Positions 30,118-41,200 of a stretch of 64,000 nt of DNA are shown here, piece after piece; the stretch's first letter is position 1; each line of letters opens with the position of its first letter. The notes under the pieces are model-generated. The model worked only from the letters and a program-made list of their open reading frames with translations, was not told the DNA's origin and did no database searches. Position numbers and translations under genes: made by a program. The DNA is from Ostreococcus lucimarinus CCE9901. Its lineage: Eukaryota; Chlorophyta; Mamiellophyceae; Mamiellales; Bathycoccaceae. Location of the stretch: assembly GCF_000092065.1 (NCBI RefSeq), contig NC_009356.1, positions 124,001 through 188,000 of the forward strand, written 5' to 3'.

Positions 30118-31698
30118 ATGGCGTTCGCTTTCAGATCCGACGTCCTCCCCGACGTCGGCTCGGGCGCTCTCGCGGCCGTCGATATCACCGCATTGATCGA
30201 CGCGTTCGCGGGACTCGACGCCGAGGTCGTGCGCGACGTCGCGAGGCAATGCGAAGGCGTCAAAGATGCAATCGCTTTATTGCGCGGACTGTGTCCAGAA
30301 CGGCCTCCCGTCGCGCACGACGTCGCGCACGGGCACGCGTTCGGTGACGTTCTCCCCGACGACGTTCGCGATGTGATATTTAAGTCACTGAGCGCGAGGG
30401 ACGCCGCGGTGCTGGCGTGCACGTGCAAAGAGTTCAGAGCGCTCGTGGCGTCGTGGCGACGCGACGCGCGAAGAATCGCGCCGCCCGCGAATGCGCGCGC
30501 GCGAACGACGATTGAGACGTTCGCCTCGGATGTAGTTCGCCTGGGAGGGATGATTCGTGCGTATCCGAACGTTAGCGCTGTGAGCTTTCGAAAGATGGGC
30601 GAGACGCTGAAGCCACCGGCGGATAGCGCCGAAGACGACTGGGAACGTTTGTCGAATGTTTTGACCGCCGTCGCGGCAAATAACGCGTCACAGTCGATCG
30701 AGTCGATAGACTTCGAGGGATGCGGGGAGTGGTTGAGCGAGTACGGAGTGGTGGCGATCGCGGAGCGGTGTCGAGAGATTTTTCCCGCGTTAACGTCCAT
30801 CGCGTGGACTCGCGCTCGAGCGCTCAGATCGAGTGGTCTGTCTCGAGCTTTGGCACCTTATGGGGACACCCTTCGCGAACTCAAACTCGTGGGATGTGTG
30901 TCTCTGGACGAAGAAGCAATTTACGGCGCCCTGGATGTCGCGCGATGTTTGCGCGTGTTGGATGTGACGGGTTGTTCGGGCGTCAAACGACTCGTCCTCG
31001 GCGCACACGTCGCTACGCGACTCGAACGCCTGAAAGCGGTCAACTGTAAGTCAATGACGAATTTTTCAATTCGTCGGACCTCTGATTCGAGCGCGTTGAA
31101 CGCCGTAAACGTCGCCGACTGCGGCTCGTTGCGAGAGCTGCAAGTGCAATCCGGCTCCGTGGAGACGATAAGCGCGGCGGGATGCAAGGCGCTGGAGACC
31201 TTCAACGCGTACGCGCCAAAGTGTGAGACGTTGCTGATGAATAAATGTGCCAGTCTGCGAGCTGTGACGGAAGAGATGAACACCGTTCGTTCGAAGTTAC
31301 CCGCGGTCAAGACGCTCAAGCTCGATAGTTGTAAAGTGCTGACGTCGAGTGGCTTTGCCGACATCCTTAATATGTGCGGCGGCTCGCTTGTCGAGCTCAG
31401 CGCGGAGGGGTGCTTCAGCATCGAGCGTGCATTTATTTCGTCGCCACATCTTGTGCGATGTGCGCTGAGTGGGTGTCCCGCGCTGCAAGTCGCGCGTATC
31501 TCTAGCGCAAACTGCCGAGAGTTCGTGGCTCGAGCGTGCAAAACGCTCACGGAGGTGCGATTCGAGTCGGGAACGTACGATCTTGGGACTTTTGACGTGC
31601 GAAATTCCGGGACGTTGAAGCGAGTCGTTGGCGTCAGGCGGCATCGTGTTCGAAATTTGGACGTTGACGGGTGTGGGTCGTCGCTCGAGTTCATTTAG
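30118..31698 (+). CDS. F-box/leucine-rich-repeat protein with CUE-like N-terminus
   Basis: A 526-aa protein. Residues about 20-60 (LIDAFAGLDAEVVRDVARQC) resemble a CUE ubiquitin-binding three-helix domain; residues about 75-120 form an F-box (VLPDDVRDVIFKSLSARDAA, then CKEFRALV); the remaining 350 residues are degenerate cysteine-type LRRs (LKLVGCVSLDEEAI, LRVLDVTGCSGVKRL, LKLDSCKVLTSSGF). F-box/LRR proteins recruit substrates to SCF ubiquitin ligases. A CUE/F-box pairing would let the ligase sense ubiquitin; the CUE assignment is tentative. Single exon, with ATG 30118 as the first codon after a short AT-rich leader. No partner gene is adjacent. Confidence 0.75.
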   Translation: MAFAFRSDVLPDVGSGALAAVDITALIDAFAGLDAEVVRDVARQCEGVKDAIALLRGLCPERPPVAHDVAHGHAFGDVLPDDVRDVIFKSLSARDAAVLACTCKEFRALVASWRRDARRIAPPANARARTTIETFASDVVRLGGMIRAYPNVSAVSFRKMGETLKPPADSAEDDWERLSNVLTAVAANNASQSIESIDFEGCGEWLSEYGVVAIAERCREIFPALTSIAWTRARALRSSGLSRALAPYGDTLRELKLVGCVSLDEEAIYGALDVARCLRVLDVTGCSGVKRLVLGAHVATRLERLKAVNCKSMTNFSIRRTSDSSALNAVNVADCGSLRELQVQSGSVETISAAGCKALETFNAYAPKCETLLMNKCASLRAVTEEMNTVRSKLPAVKTLKLDSCKVLTSSGFADILNMCGGSLVELSAEGCFSIERAFISSPHLVRCALSGCPALQVARISSANCREFVARACKTLTEVRFESGTYDLGTFDVRNSGTLKRVVGVRRHRVRNLDVDGCGSSLEFI

Positions 31699-31760
31699 GA
31701 GTTCAGAGGTCTCGTAGAAGTAGGTAGTTATCCATAGAAGAGTAGAACGAGTTGGCGTCA

Positions 31761-32726
31761 TCAACCGCTCGCTCGCGATCGCACCGCGGCTCGCGATCTT
31801 GCGCGTACGTTTGCGTTCGACTTTCCGAGCGACGGACAGCACCCACCGACATCACCACAGCAATCGCCGTAATCAAAGCATGTCGCGTCGCAACAACATG
31901 TCGGATTATCGCTCGTTGAATCTGGGTAGATGCAAAGCCCGCACGATTCCGAGCACGTATCGCCTACGCCCCCACACGCCGTCGTCGGTGGTGATGCAGG
32001 TGACGGTGACGGCGAGGGTGACGGCGTCGGGAAGTATATCGTCGATGGCGACGGCGACGGCGACGCCGAGAACGACGGTGACGTCGAAAACGACGGCGCC
32101 GCCGAGCTCGAGCTGGCTTCGCCGAGCGATGACATCACGGCGTTGTAAATCGTGCGCATCAGAAATATCGTCGTCTGCACGCGAACGAAGCTCTGCACGA
32201 GCGAAGCTGCGCCTGGATAAGACGTCGTCAACGCGCCGAGCATGGCGTTGAAGTTCACGGGATTCAACGCGCTCGTCGACCAGGACTCGCCAAATCGCGA
32301 GCCGAACCGCGCGCGAGAGTCGCACGCTTCCGCGCAGAACGCGCGCGCGATTCCGCGTCCACCTTGTGCGCACACCTCCGTCGCACACATGGGTGCGATG
32401 CACGAATCAAACGTTCGAGCGTCGATCGGCGTGTTCGGCGCGTCTCGCGCGCCGCACGCGAACCCGTCCGACCCTCGGCGCCGCAACGATTCGCACGAGA
32501 AAGCCAAAATGCTTTCGTCGCACGCTCCCGCGCTCCGTCCTCGAGGTGACGCATCTCCGGTGTCGATGCACGTGTCCAATCCCAGTGCGGACGCCCGCGC
32601 GCGAAAATCATCAACGTTTCCGTTCTTCGGCTCTACGCACCACGCCGCGGCCTCGTTCGCGCGAACGCCGGTGAGGCGAACGACGAACGCCGCCAACACC
32701 GCGAGCTCCAGCGCGCGCATCGCCAT
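31761..32726 (-). CDS. Secreted somatomedin-B-like protein with Ser/Pro linker
   Basis: A 321-aa secreted protein. A clear signal peptide (LELAVLAAFVVRLTGVRA) is followed by a Cys-rich domain of about 150 residues with ~12 cysteines, a hydrophobic helix-like stretch (VQTTIFLMRTIYNAV), a Ser/Pro-rich linker of SPSPSP type resembling hydroxyproline-rich cell-surface proteins, and near the C-terminus a compact Cys cluster (CGLC..., CCCDATCFDYGDCCGDVGGCC pattern) that fits a somatomedin-B domain: CxCDxxC then YGDCC. The last ~25 residues are basic. The function is unknown; SMB domains usually bind other proteins outside the cell. ATG 32726 or 32720 are equivalent starts; the longer frame opens with TTG. 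Confidence 0.7.
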   Translation of the reverse strand: MAMRALELAVLAAFVVRLTGVRANEAAAWCVEPKNGNVDDFRARASALGLDTCIDTGDASPRGRSAGACDESILAFSCESLRRRGSDGFACGARDAPNTPIDARTFDSCIAPMCATEVCAQGGRGIARAFCAEACDSRARFGSRFGESWSTSALNPVNFNAMLGALTTSYPGAASLVQSFVRVQTTIFLMRTIYNAVMSSLGEASSSSAAPSFSTSPSFSASPSPSPSTIYFPTPSPSPSPSPASPPTTACGGVGDTCSESCGLCIYPDSTSDNPTCCCDATCFDYGDCCGDVGGCCPSLGKSNANVRARSRAAVRSRASG

Positions 32727-32972
32727 CAAACCACGAGCCACGAACCACGAGCACGACGCTATCGAGCGTGAAACGCGCGAGACGAAACGAACGAACGAGC
32801 GAAAGCGCGAGTCGAAGAGTGCGGTCGCCGTCGCGCCCGCGCTCGCGTTTCTCAAAGAATTTTCGTCTCATTACACCGACCTCAACGATCGATCGACCGT
32901 CATCCTAGCGCCGCGCCTCGCGCCCCTCGCGCGCCGCGCGCGATCTCGTCTCACCGCGCGGCCGACGCTCGC

Positions 32973-33359
32973 TCAATCGTAAATGTCCGCGATCCCCAAC
33001 ACGCTCACCGTCAGCTTGATTTGATCGATGAAATCCACCCCCGTCGCGAATTCCGTCAGCATCCCCACCAACAGCCCGAACATCGTCCACCGTCCGTTAT
33101 TAATCTCATTGCTCGGCGTGAATCCAAACACCTGCGCGTCCTCCACCGCCTGATCGTACTGTTTTTCCTTAAAGTACCGCACCATCATCTTCGCGCGCTC
33201 GCGCTGGTACTCCACCGTCGTCGGTTTCTTCGTCTCCGCGCTCGCCGCGACGGCGTTCGCCGCGCATCGTCGCGCGCCGCGCGTCGAGCGCTTTCCTCCG
33301 CGCGCGCTCGAGATCGCGGCGCCGCCCGCGGGCGCGCGCGTGGAGAGCGCGAGCATCAT
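32973..33359 (-). CDS. One-helix LHC-like protein (high-light-inducible/OHP type)
   Basis: A 128-aa plastid protein. From ATG 33359 it has a transit peptide (MMLALSTRAP..., to about 45), a charged region, then one LHC-type membrane helix with the chlorophyll-binding motif in FTPSNEINNGRWTMFGLLVG followed by TEFATG, the canonical ExxNGR...ExxTG of HLIP/OHP proteins. A hydrophobic C-terminal strand (LTVSVLGIADIY) follows. Such proteins bind chlorophyll/carotenoid transiently and protect photosystem assembly under strong light. An ATG at 33422 would add 21 residues. The region before the ATG contains an 18-bp palindrome with a TGACGTCA core. Confidence 0.85.
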   Translation of the reverse strand: MMLALSTRAPAGGAAISSARGGKRSTRGARRCAANAVAASAETKKPTTVEYQRERAKMMVRYFKEKQYDQAVEDAQVFGFTPSNEINNGRWTMFGLLVGMLTEFATGVDFIDQIKLTVSVLGIADIYD

Positions 33360-33393
33360 CGCGCGTCGACGTGTGCGGCGTCGCCGCGTTATC

Positions 33394-33411
33394 CGCGGTG
33401 ACGTCACCGCG
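33394..33411. promoter_or_regulatory. 18-bp palindrome with bZIP/CRE core
   Basis: CGCGGTGACGTCACCGCG is perfectly self-complementary and holds TGACGTCA, the classic bZIP (CRE/C-box) site. It lies 35-52 bp before the one-helix LHC-like ATG and about 90-110 bp before the divergent CPR5-like ATG, so it could control either. If the alternative ATG at 33422 were used it would lie inside the coding region. Confidence 0.5.
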
Positions 33412-33502
33412 ACGTCGCGCATCGTGATGGTGCTTTCGATACCCAGTATGCGTGGTTTAAGTCGTACTCTGTGTAGTTTCATGCTATGTGCGCGTCGACC
33501 GA

Positions 33503-35029
33503 ATGCGAGATTCCACGCGCGCACTGTTTGCGCTGTCCGCGTCGCGCGCGACGCCACGTCGCGGCGCGATGGACGCGCGCGCGCCGCGCGCGAGCCCGCG
33601 CGGGTTCGCGTCGCGCGGCGCGGCGTCGACGTCGACGTCGACGCGCGACGACGTCGACGCGCGGCGCGGCGGCGCGCGCGCGACGACGCGCGATGCGGTG
33701 GGCGATGACGGATTCGGGCTTCGTCGCGCGCGCGGGAAGCGCGCGCGCGGGACGCGCGCGGCGCTCGCGGCGTGCGCGGCGTGCGGGATTTTGATCGCGA
33801 GGGCGCGCGCGCGACGGGCGAGGCGCGCGCGGGCGGTCGAGCGCGCGAGGCGGGCGGGACGGGCGTTCGCGGAGGCGGCGGCGCGCGTCGACGCGGGCGA
33901 CGCGGAGGCGTTCGCGAGCGTCGCGCGGAGATTCGCGCGAGCGCTGCGCGAGGGGGAGGGTGATGCGGGCGCGCGCGAGTCGGAGGCGGCGTTCGAGCGC
34001 GCGGCGAGCGCGCGATGGGCCGCGCTGGCGAGAGACGTCGACGCCGCGGCGACGTCGACGGGAGACGAGACGAGAGACGCGGACGACGCGATCGTCGCTC
34101 GAGATCGAGTCGCGAGGCGTCGGCGTTCGCTTCATTTAGCGGCGGAGGAGCCCGAGGTTTCGTCGTCGTCGGCCGCGGTGACCACGTCGATGTGCGACGA
34201 GGACAGGGCGCTGCTTCGCGAGGAGTTGGAGCTTAGGAAGGCAGAGGTCGGGCTCAAACTCGTGGCGATGATTCAAAAGCAGACCAGCAACGCGTTGAAA
34301 GCGGAAGGGAACAAGCTCGCGGCGGACGGCGCGGCGGAAACAAAGGCGGAGCGAGAGGAAAGGCGCGCGGCGCGGGCGACGGCGACGTTTCACGGCGCCA
34401 CGTGCGACGCGCTCGCCGTGGGACTCGTCACGACGTGCGCGATGATGCTCTCGCTCGGCAGACGCGAGGTGGTGTATCGTTTCGGCCAGCTCACGACGAT
34501 TTGCGGTGGTTCGATGACGTCGTCATCATCGTTCGTCGGCGTCGTCGTCGCGCCCTTCGAGACGTACGCCTACGTCAAGTGCGTCGCGAACGAGGGCGCG
34601 CGCGCCGCGATCGGTTTCTTCGCCATCGCGGCGGTCGCGCTCTTGCTCACCAAGCTCGAAGTATCGCGTCGCTTCGCCGCCGCACCGATGTTCGTGTTGG
34701 CCCTCGTTCTCGGCGTCGGCGTCGGCGCCGTCGGCGTCGCCGCCGTGCGCGCGCTCGGCGGCGACCCCACCCTCTGGCTTCTCGCCTGGCGCCTTTACCT
34801 CACCTCCATCGCCTGCGTCACCGTTTCCGCCCCCGCGTTCGCGCGTTCCATCGTCGATCGCGCCCCTCGCGTGTGGGCCTACTACGCCGTCTTCGGCGTC
34901 CTCCTCCCCGCGCTCGTCGCCGCGAGCGCCTTCGCCGCCGCCGACGCCGAGTCCCTCCGCGCCGTCCTCGCGCGCGCCCTCTTCGGCGCCTCGTCCCCGC
35001 GCGCCTCTTCGCCCGTGTATTTCGTGTGA
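33503..35029 (+). CDS. CPR5-like multi-pass membrane protein
   Basis: A 508-aa protein from ATG 33503 (ATG 33569 also possible). The N-terminal ~200 residues are Arg/Ala-rich and basic; a helical EELELRKAEVGLKLV segment follows; the C-terminal ~220 residues hold about five transmembrane helices. The block around CDALAVGLVTTCAMM and APMFVLALVLGVGVG...GGDPTLWLLAW parallels the membrane region of plant CPR5 (LLRTCADCLVAGLL; LLGVACGF...TLGGSGYHWLLYW). In plants CPR5 is an inner nuclear membrane/nucleoporin protein that restrains programmed cell death and immunity. Identity is by eye from this pattern; a generic plastid or ER membrane protein is the alternative. It shares a ~140-bp divergent spacer with the one-helix LHC-like gene. 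Confidence 0.6.
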   Translation: MRDSTRALFALSASRATPRRGAMDARAPRASPRGFASRGAASTSTSTRDDVDARRGGARATTRDAVGDDGFGLRRARGKRARGTRAALAACAACGILIARARARRARRARAVERARRAGRAFAEAAARVDAGDAEAFASVARRFARALREGEGDAGARESEAAFERAASARWAALARDVDAAATSTGDETRDADDAIVARDRVARRRRSLHLAAEEPEVSSSSAAVTTSMCDEDRALLREELELRKAEVGLKLVAMIQKQTSNALKAEGNKLAADGAAETKAEREERRAARATATFHGATCDALAVGLVTTCAMMLSLGRREVVYRFGQLTTICGGSMTSSSSFVGVVVAPFETYAYVKCVANEGARAAIGFFAIAAVALLLTKLEVSRRFAAAPMFVLALVLGVGVGAVGVAAVRALGGDPTLWLLAWRLYLTSIACVTVSAPAFARSIVDRAPRVWAYYAVFGVLLPALVAASAFAAADAESLRAVLARALFGASSPRASSPVYFV

Positions 35030-35099
35030 TGTCCACGCGATCGCTCGCCGCCGCGTTATTTCTCAGCATTATCATCGCGCGATGATGTTCGTATTCACC

Positions 35100-35131
35100 T
35101 TAGAGAATTCATCACATTTTTAGAGAATTCA
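35100..35131. repeat. Direct repeat TTAGAGAATTCA x2
   Basis: Two identical 12-bp copies, 35100-35111 and 35120-35131, 20 bp apart, lie in the 197-bp AT-rich gap before the rotatin-like gene, about 96-127 bp upstream of its ATG. They could be tandem transcription-factor sites on one face of the helix (two turns apart) or part of the CPR5-like gene's 3' end. Confidence 0.5.
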
Positions 35132-35226
35132 AAACGCGCGCGACAGGTGTCGTCTCTCGCGCGTCGATTCGCGCCTCGCCGCACATCCCACCGCGCGCGG
35201 ACGCGCGAGCGCACGAGCGCGAAGCC

Positions 35227-38200
35227 ATGCTCGCGCGCGATGCGCCGCGCGACGCGTCCGCGCGCGCGCTCGCCAACGCGCGACGCAAACTCTCGTCGAA
35301 CATTCGTGACGTTCGTAAACGCGCGCTTCGAGCGCTCGTTCTCGCCAACGTCGCCGGCGCGTGCGCGCCCGCGGCGACGGCGCGCGATCCAGAGGTGTTG
35401 AGAGCGGTCCTGGAGCTGTACGATCGCGTCGATGACGCGCACGACGAACGCGGGGCGGCGGCGCGCGCGGAGGCGCTGGACGCGAGCGCGGCGACGAGCT
35501 GCGCGGAGTGGTCGCCGGCGACGTTTCTGTCGTGGTTGTGCGCGAAGGAGCCCATGGCGAGAGTGTGGTTGAGAGAGATCGGGGCGGTGGAGTACATGGA
35601 GGCGGTGGTGCGGGAGAGCGGGAGGGATCAAAAGGCGCTCGCGCGGTTGCGCGCGGCGGTTGAAATTCCGAGCTCGAGCGCGGGCGAACTCGGGGAGGAG
35701 GATCAGGACGATTTCGGGAGGTACGACGCAGTACAAGATGCACGGGTTCGGCGCGCGCGAGAGAGCACTCATGGGGATGCTTCGACGTCGACGTCGACGT
35801 CGACGAAGGTGGGCTCGGCGGCGCGCGTTTCGTTCGCGGTGGACGCTCGCAACGTCGCGAGCGCCGAGGGCGACGCGGGATTTTCGTTACCGTACGTCAA
35901 CGTGAACGAGACTGATGCACAGTATTTGTACGTGTTGACAACACACCTGGACACGTGCACGCATCACGCGCTGGCGCTCGGTGGTCTTCGAGAACTAGGA
36001 CGCGCGTTGTCGGATTTGCCCGTCGAGGCGGTGGTGCAACATGCGTCGCGCGCGCTCGAACGCGTCTGCGAACTTCTCTCGGCGTCTGAGCCACGACTGT
36101 GCACTCTGGAGACTCGACGAGAGGCGTTGAGCGTCGTTAGGCAGTGCGCGCAGGCGCTGCACAGAGAGTTGATTGACGTTTCTCGAGAGTGCTTGCTGAC
36201 GGTGGATGGGACGCCCGTCAGAGCGACGGGAAAAGTGGCGCGCCCGCAGTCGCCGAACTCACCGATCGCCGAAAACTTTCCACCGAGCGAGCGAGGGCAC
36301 GGATATGGCGCGTCTCGAGGAGCACCGACGCGCGTACTTCCGATCGCGCACGCGTTTATGCTACACGTGATTCCCGCAGTGTGCGATCCTGCTCTTCGAG
36401 CGAGCGCTATCCGAGCGGTGCGCCTTCTGTTGCCGCTCGTTCAAATCGACCCTACGAACAAGGATGCTCAGCCACACGGCGATGCGTTGATGCGTCTCGG
36501 GCAGTATCTCGATTTGTGGGAGTCGTCGTTGGCGACGATTGAGTTTGAATCGGGCGCCGCAAGCGAGTATCTCACGTGCGTTCAAGTAAGCGCGGAAGTA
36601 GCTGCAGTGGCGAGCGGTGCACCGATCCGAGGTGCTGGTGCGGCGCACAAGAGACTGTCCTCACGCTGGTACGATGTCTGCGTCGACGAAGTCATCGCCG
36701 CGGCGAATCCGTTGGCTCGGCAATACTGTGCGCAAGCGCTCGTGCACATATGCCCAACGCTTTCTCTTGATATTTCACTCGTGCGAGACGCAGACCAGTG
36801 TCTGCGCATCGCGATGTCGGCGGCGGTTTCTGGTTTAGACGCTAAATCATTCGCACGTATCGTCAGCAAGGCGACACCGGCTTTGAGTATCATGGGCGCG
36901 ACTGATAATGTGACGCCGTTTTGCTCAAGCATGACCGCGAAGCTCGTCGCACTCGCCTCTACGAGCGAATCAGCAGACGATCTCGATGAGGTTGTCAGCG
37001 CGATGCTTGCATTACTGTCACATGGCATCGATGACGTTCGGACGTCTGCTTACGCCACACTCGCTACAGCAAGCTCGCCGCACACCGCGGCGAGAGCCAT
37101 TCTCGAGCACTCTACGATCATCGGAGAACTCATCGTCGGCGGTTTGAACCATTCGTCCACCGTTCGGAATGCGGCTTTGTGCTTGGAATCATTATGCAAT
37201 TCGACCTTGAATCGGCGCGCAGTCGCGACCCAGGTTTCGCTCTACTCCGCCTGGATTGAAGCTCTCATCGACGATGCAGACGCTGGACATGCGGCGAGAG
37301 AAGCGCAAAAGATGATTCAAGAAGCGAACGTAGGCGGACGATTAAGCAAACTTGCGCCTCTATTGCGCGGGTTGTTTCACGAAAGCGAGAAAGTTCGTGT
37401 GCGGAGTGCGACCGATTTAGCGTACGGTATAGCGCACGGACTCAGCTCGGCAGCGCAAGTTCTCCTGGCGTCTCACGACGATCCTTTCGATTCTGTCTTA
37501 CTCACGGATGACGAGTACGTGCGTCAAGAAGACGCGGACTCGCGCGTTGTGGCGTTCAAAGAGAGTCTGCGGTTGAGAACGTTTGACGATGTGCGCGCTT
37601 GTTTGAGACGTTTCATCTTCGATGACGCGAAACACCGTGACCAGCTCCTTGCCGAGCTAGAAATCATGATGAGAGACGAGAGACTCGCGACTGTTCTCGC
37701 CGACCCGAGTTTGCTCGAGTCATTGATAAAGTTAACGCTCGATCAGGGTTCGCATGTGAACGTCGTGGCCGGCGCGCTGCGAATTCTTGCTGCTGCGATC
37801 GGGGCATCGACTCTGGTTCGCGATATTTTGAGCCGCGAAGATGGGCGAGGTGGAAGAGTCACGCAATTGCTCGGACTCGTGTTCCATCCTCAGCGTCGGA
37901 TTCGGGAGGCGATGGCGTCGCTTCTCGCGTACTTTCTGTTTTCCCCTGTCTGTGAGACCGTCACGGCGCGCGTGGGTGCGGTAAAAACGCCCGATTTGAG
38001 CCTTCCAAAGCTTTTCCTGGAGACCTACAGGTTTCCTCAGTTCGTTCCCGAGCTCGAGAGCCCGCCGGCGGTTGGCGATACCGATCCATTGATGACGGAT
38101 GTTGTCGACCGAAATCGAGTTTTGTACATGTTTAAGCGTCGTCAAACACTCATGTACACGTACGACGCGGTCGACGACGATGAATCTGCGCTCCTCGCGT

Positions 38201-41200
38201 TTGCGCTGGATGAAGAGGCAGAAACAGAAAGTGGCGAGCTGCGCGTGATGCGCGACGCCGCTCGAATTTCTTGCGCGCCGGTCGTCATTGGAAATCTAGT
38301 CAGTGCCCTTGGTGAAGCTCAATCGTACGAAGAAGCGATGAGAATCGTCGACGCTTTGATGACAAACGTCCAATCCACTCGTTTAAACGCCATGGCTTTT
38401 TTAGCATCTCTAGGACGATGGGACGAAACGAGTGAGCGATTCATTCGGCGCCCGCCGCGGTCGACTACTGACATTTCATTATGGGTTGGGATGGCTGAAG
38501 TTCTTACATCGTGCTTAGAGTCATTCATGCGCGTGGAAGATAGTATTCTCCCTCCTTTGGCGATGAAAAAAATGATCGAAGTCGTCCATGACGTCATAGT
38601 TCCGCTCGCGAGTGCAGGCGCGGCGCTGAGCGTCAGCTGCGACGGTGATATGTTACGCGACCCACCAGTGCTTAGACATCCTATCGCGGCTGGTAAAGCA
38701 CTCGGTGACGATGGTGGCGCTTTTTGCGCGGCGCGCGCAGACGCTGTACGTGCGGCGATGAGCTTGCTTGCGAACGTGTACGAAGCAGCGAGGAGATTTA
38801 GAATTTATGCGGTACCCGACGTTGACGCGGAAGCCGTGGTGGCAGAACTTCTCGATATCGATTGCGTCGGCGTGGTGACAAACACGTTAGTCGGAGAGCC
38901 AAGTTGCGACTACACGGCTAGGTGTGTCGCCATCGATGCCGTGAATGCGGCGCTGCGTCTCGGAGGGGTTCCATCCGAAGACATCTTCAACCTGGTTCAG
39001 TCGATGTTAACGAGGGTGTATCCGTCATACTCGTCCTCGGATCATCGCGGCTCTGTACTCATGAACAAGGCGACGCGTGTTTTACTGCTCATTATGGACA
39101 GTTCTAGATCTGATAAATGGGCCGACGGTTTCTATGAAATCGACGACTTGGTTTGGTTGAGTGACATGCTTGTCGATGCGTCTTCTCGCGCACGTGAGAG
39201 GGCATGGCAAATCGTAGCGGCATCCGTAGGACCAAGCTCTCCAATCGCGGACGTTATCGCCGCCAAATTCCCTGACATCTTCGAGCGTGCAACGGCATGT
39301 GCACTTGACAAAGAAGAGGCGGCGGTGACGCGCGCCGCAGCGTTCCGATGCGTCGCCGCGCTCATCGCGGGAAGCTTTGCGCAGGAAGTTTCACTGGAAA
39401 TTCCAGACGACGGCTTCTATTCGGGGGAGAAGTCCTCCGTGCCGTTCCCATCGATCCCGATGCTCGCCGCAAAGGACGTGTGGCGAGACTTTGCCAGAGT
39501 ACTTATGGATGATGTGAGTGGTGACGATGAACGTGTTGCTGTTTTGCATCGCGGCGCCTCTTCAGCGCTGCTCGCCGCCGCGCGCGTCGACGCGCTCGGC
39601 ATCGCTGAAGCGTTTGACTTTAATCCCAGTCATGAGACGGATGGCACGATGTGGCACGGTACTTTCGCAGTCTTGCGAAGGACCAAGTTTGTCGGCTACG
39701 GTTCCACCGATGCGGCCGCGGCTGCATCGAATGTAGCCGCTCTGTTAGGCGTCATGGTCGTCGCCGGTGTGACGAGCTTTGACGTCAAACTCGCAGCGTC
39801 GGCGTTATACGATTGCCTGCGTAACGCTTCGCGCACCTTGCGCTCTGGCGGCGGTGGTGCAGCTGCCCGAGCGGCGTCCAGATGTGCCGAGGCGCTCGCA
39901 ACTGTATTACAAGCCCACTCGCACGGCGATGAAGACGTGTTCCCGTCTCACGGCGTCGCGGCGATGTGCGCAGAAATTCTCGCCAACGCGGTCGGGCCGA
40001 GTGCGAGTCCAGAATGCATCAAAGCTTCCGTTGGCGCGTGTCTGCTTACATCCACAGTATTCCGATCGAAATCGACCTCCGAGCGCGCCATCGATGGCGC
40101 TTTTGAACACGTTGGAGCGTCGATATTACAATCACTACTTGTCCTGTGGCACTTCCGCTTGCTCGGTAACTCAACGCAACAACGCTCGGTCCCGACAATG
40201 TCTATCATTATCAGCGCCACGCGGAACGTGCTCGCGCACGACGTCAGCGCAAAAGCCGCGGCTTGTGAGTGGGGTCTAGTAAGCAGTTTAGTTCAGACGA
40301 CCGTCGCGGCGGTGCGACGTTCAATGAGTCCGGATGGATCGTTCAAGAGCGTGCCCACCGCCATGGACGTCTACGTCGCTTCCTCGGCGATGAGGGCGAA
40401 TCGTAGGGATGCCCTCGCTGCCGCCATGGAATTCGGACTCGATGCCGATGGGAAAGAACTACCATCAACCGTCGCCCTCGGATCCCTCACGTGCTTGCGA
40501 CATATGATGTACTCTTTTCCGACGAGCACAAGCGACGACGCTTGGCTAGAGGAAATCGTCAACGAAATCCGCGAAAACGCCGTGGATTCGGGCATCGTGG
40601 ACATGTTCCGGACGACTTGGCCGTACGCAACGCTCGATCAGACGGTGATGTACGAGTTACTGTCCCTCGTGGTGAACTTTGTCGCCAAATGTCCGAACTC
40701 GAAACGGGCAATCACCGCCGTCGGCGCCGGCGAGGATGGCGAACAACCCAAATCCTTCGCGCAACGTTTGATGGATCACGCTTTTGACTCCAAGCACGCC
40801 CCTGGGTCTTCGAGTCTATGCTTGACGTTGAAGGCGTTGTCGTCGCTTGCCACGGTCGAAGGGCCGGCGCGTTATTGGCTCATCCGCTCGTCTTTCGTAG
40901 ACGACGTCGCGCTGACGCTCGCGCACGCGTTGACCAAGGTACGCGCATATGACAGCGACGCCAACGACGTCCCGCGCGCGCGCTGGATGACGACCGTGAC
41001 CGCGTGCGTCCGTGCACTGTGCAACGTAGCGTCGTTCGGCGATGGTCAGCGTGCTGTTTTGCGCGCTAACGCTGGAGCACACGTTTTCGAGCTTTGTCTG
41101 GAAGTCGTCGCCGCCGCCGCGGACCCTAACGACGACGCCCGTCGTGAGACGTTTCTGCTCATGCACAACCTCGCCTTCCACCCAGACGCAAAGTCGCATT

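Noticed and set aside
38461-38480. ACTGAC motif inside the rotatin-like gene as an intron branch point
   Set aside because: The frame is open and homologous throughout, with no GT-AG pair needed; a chance occurrence.
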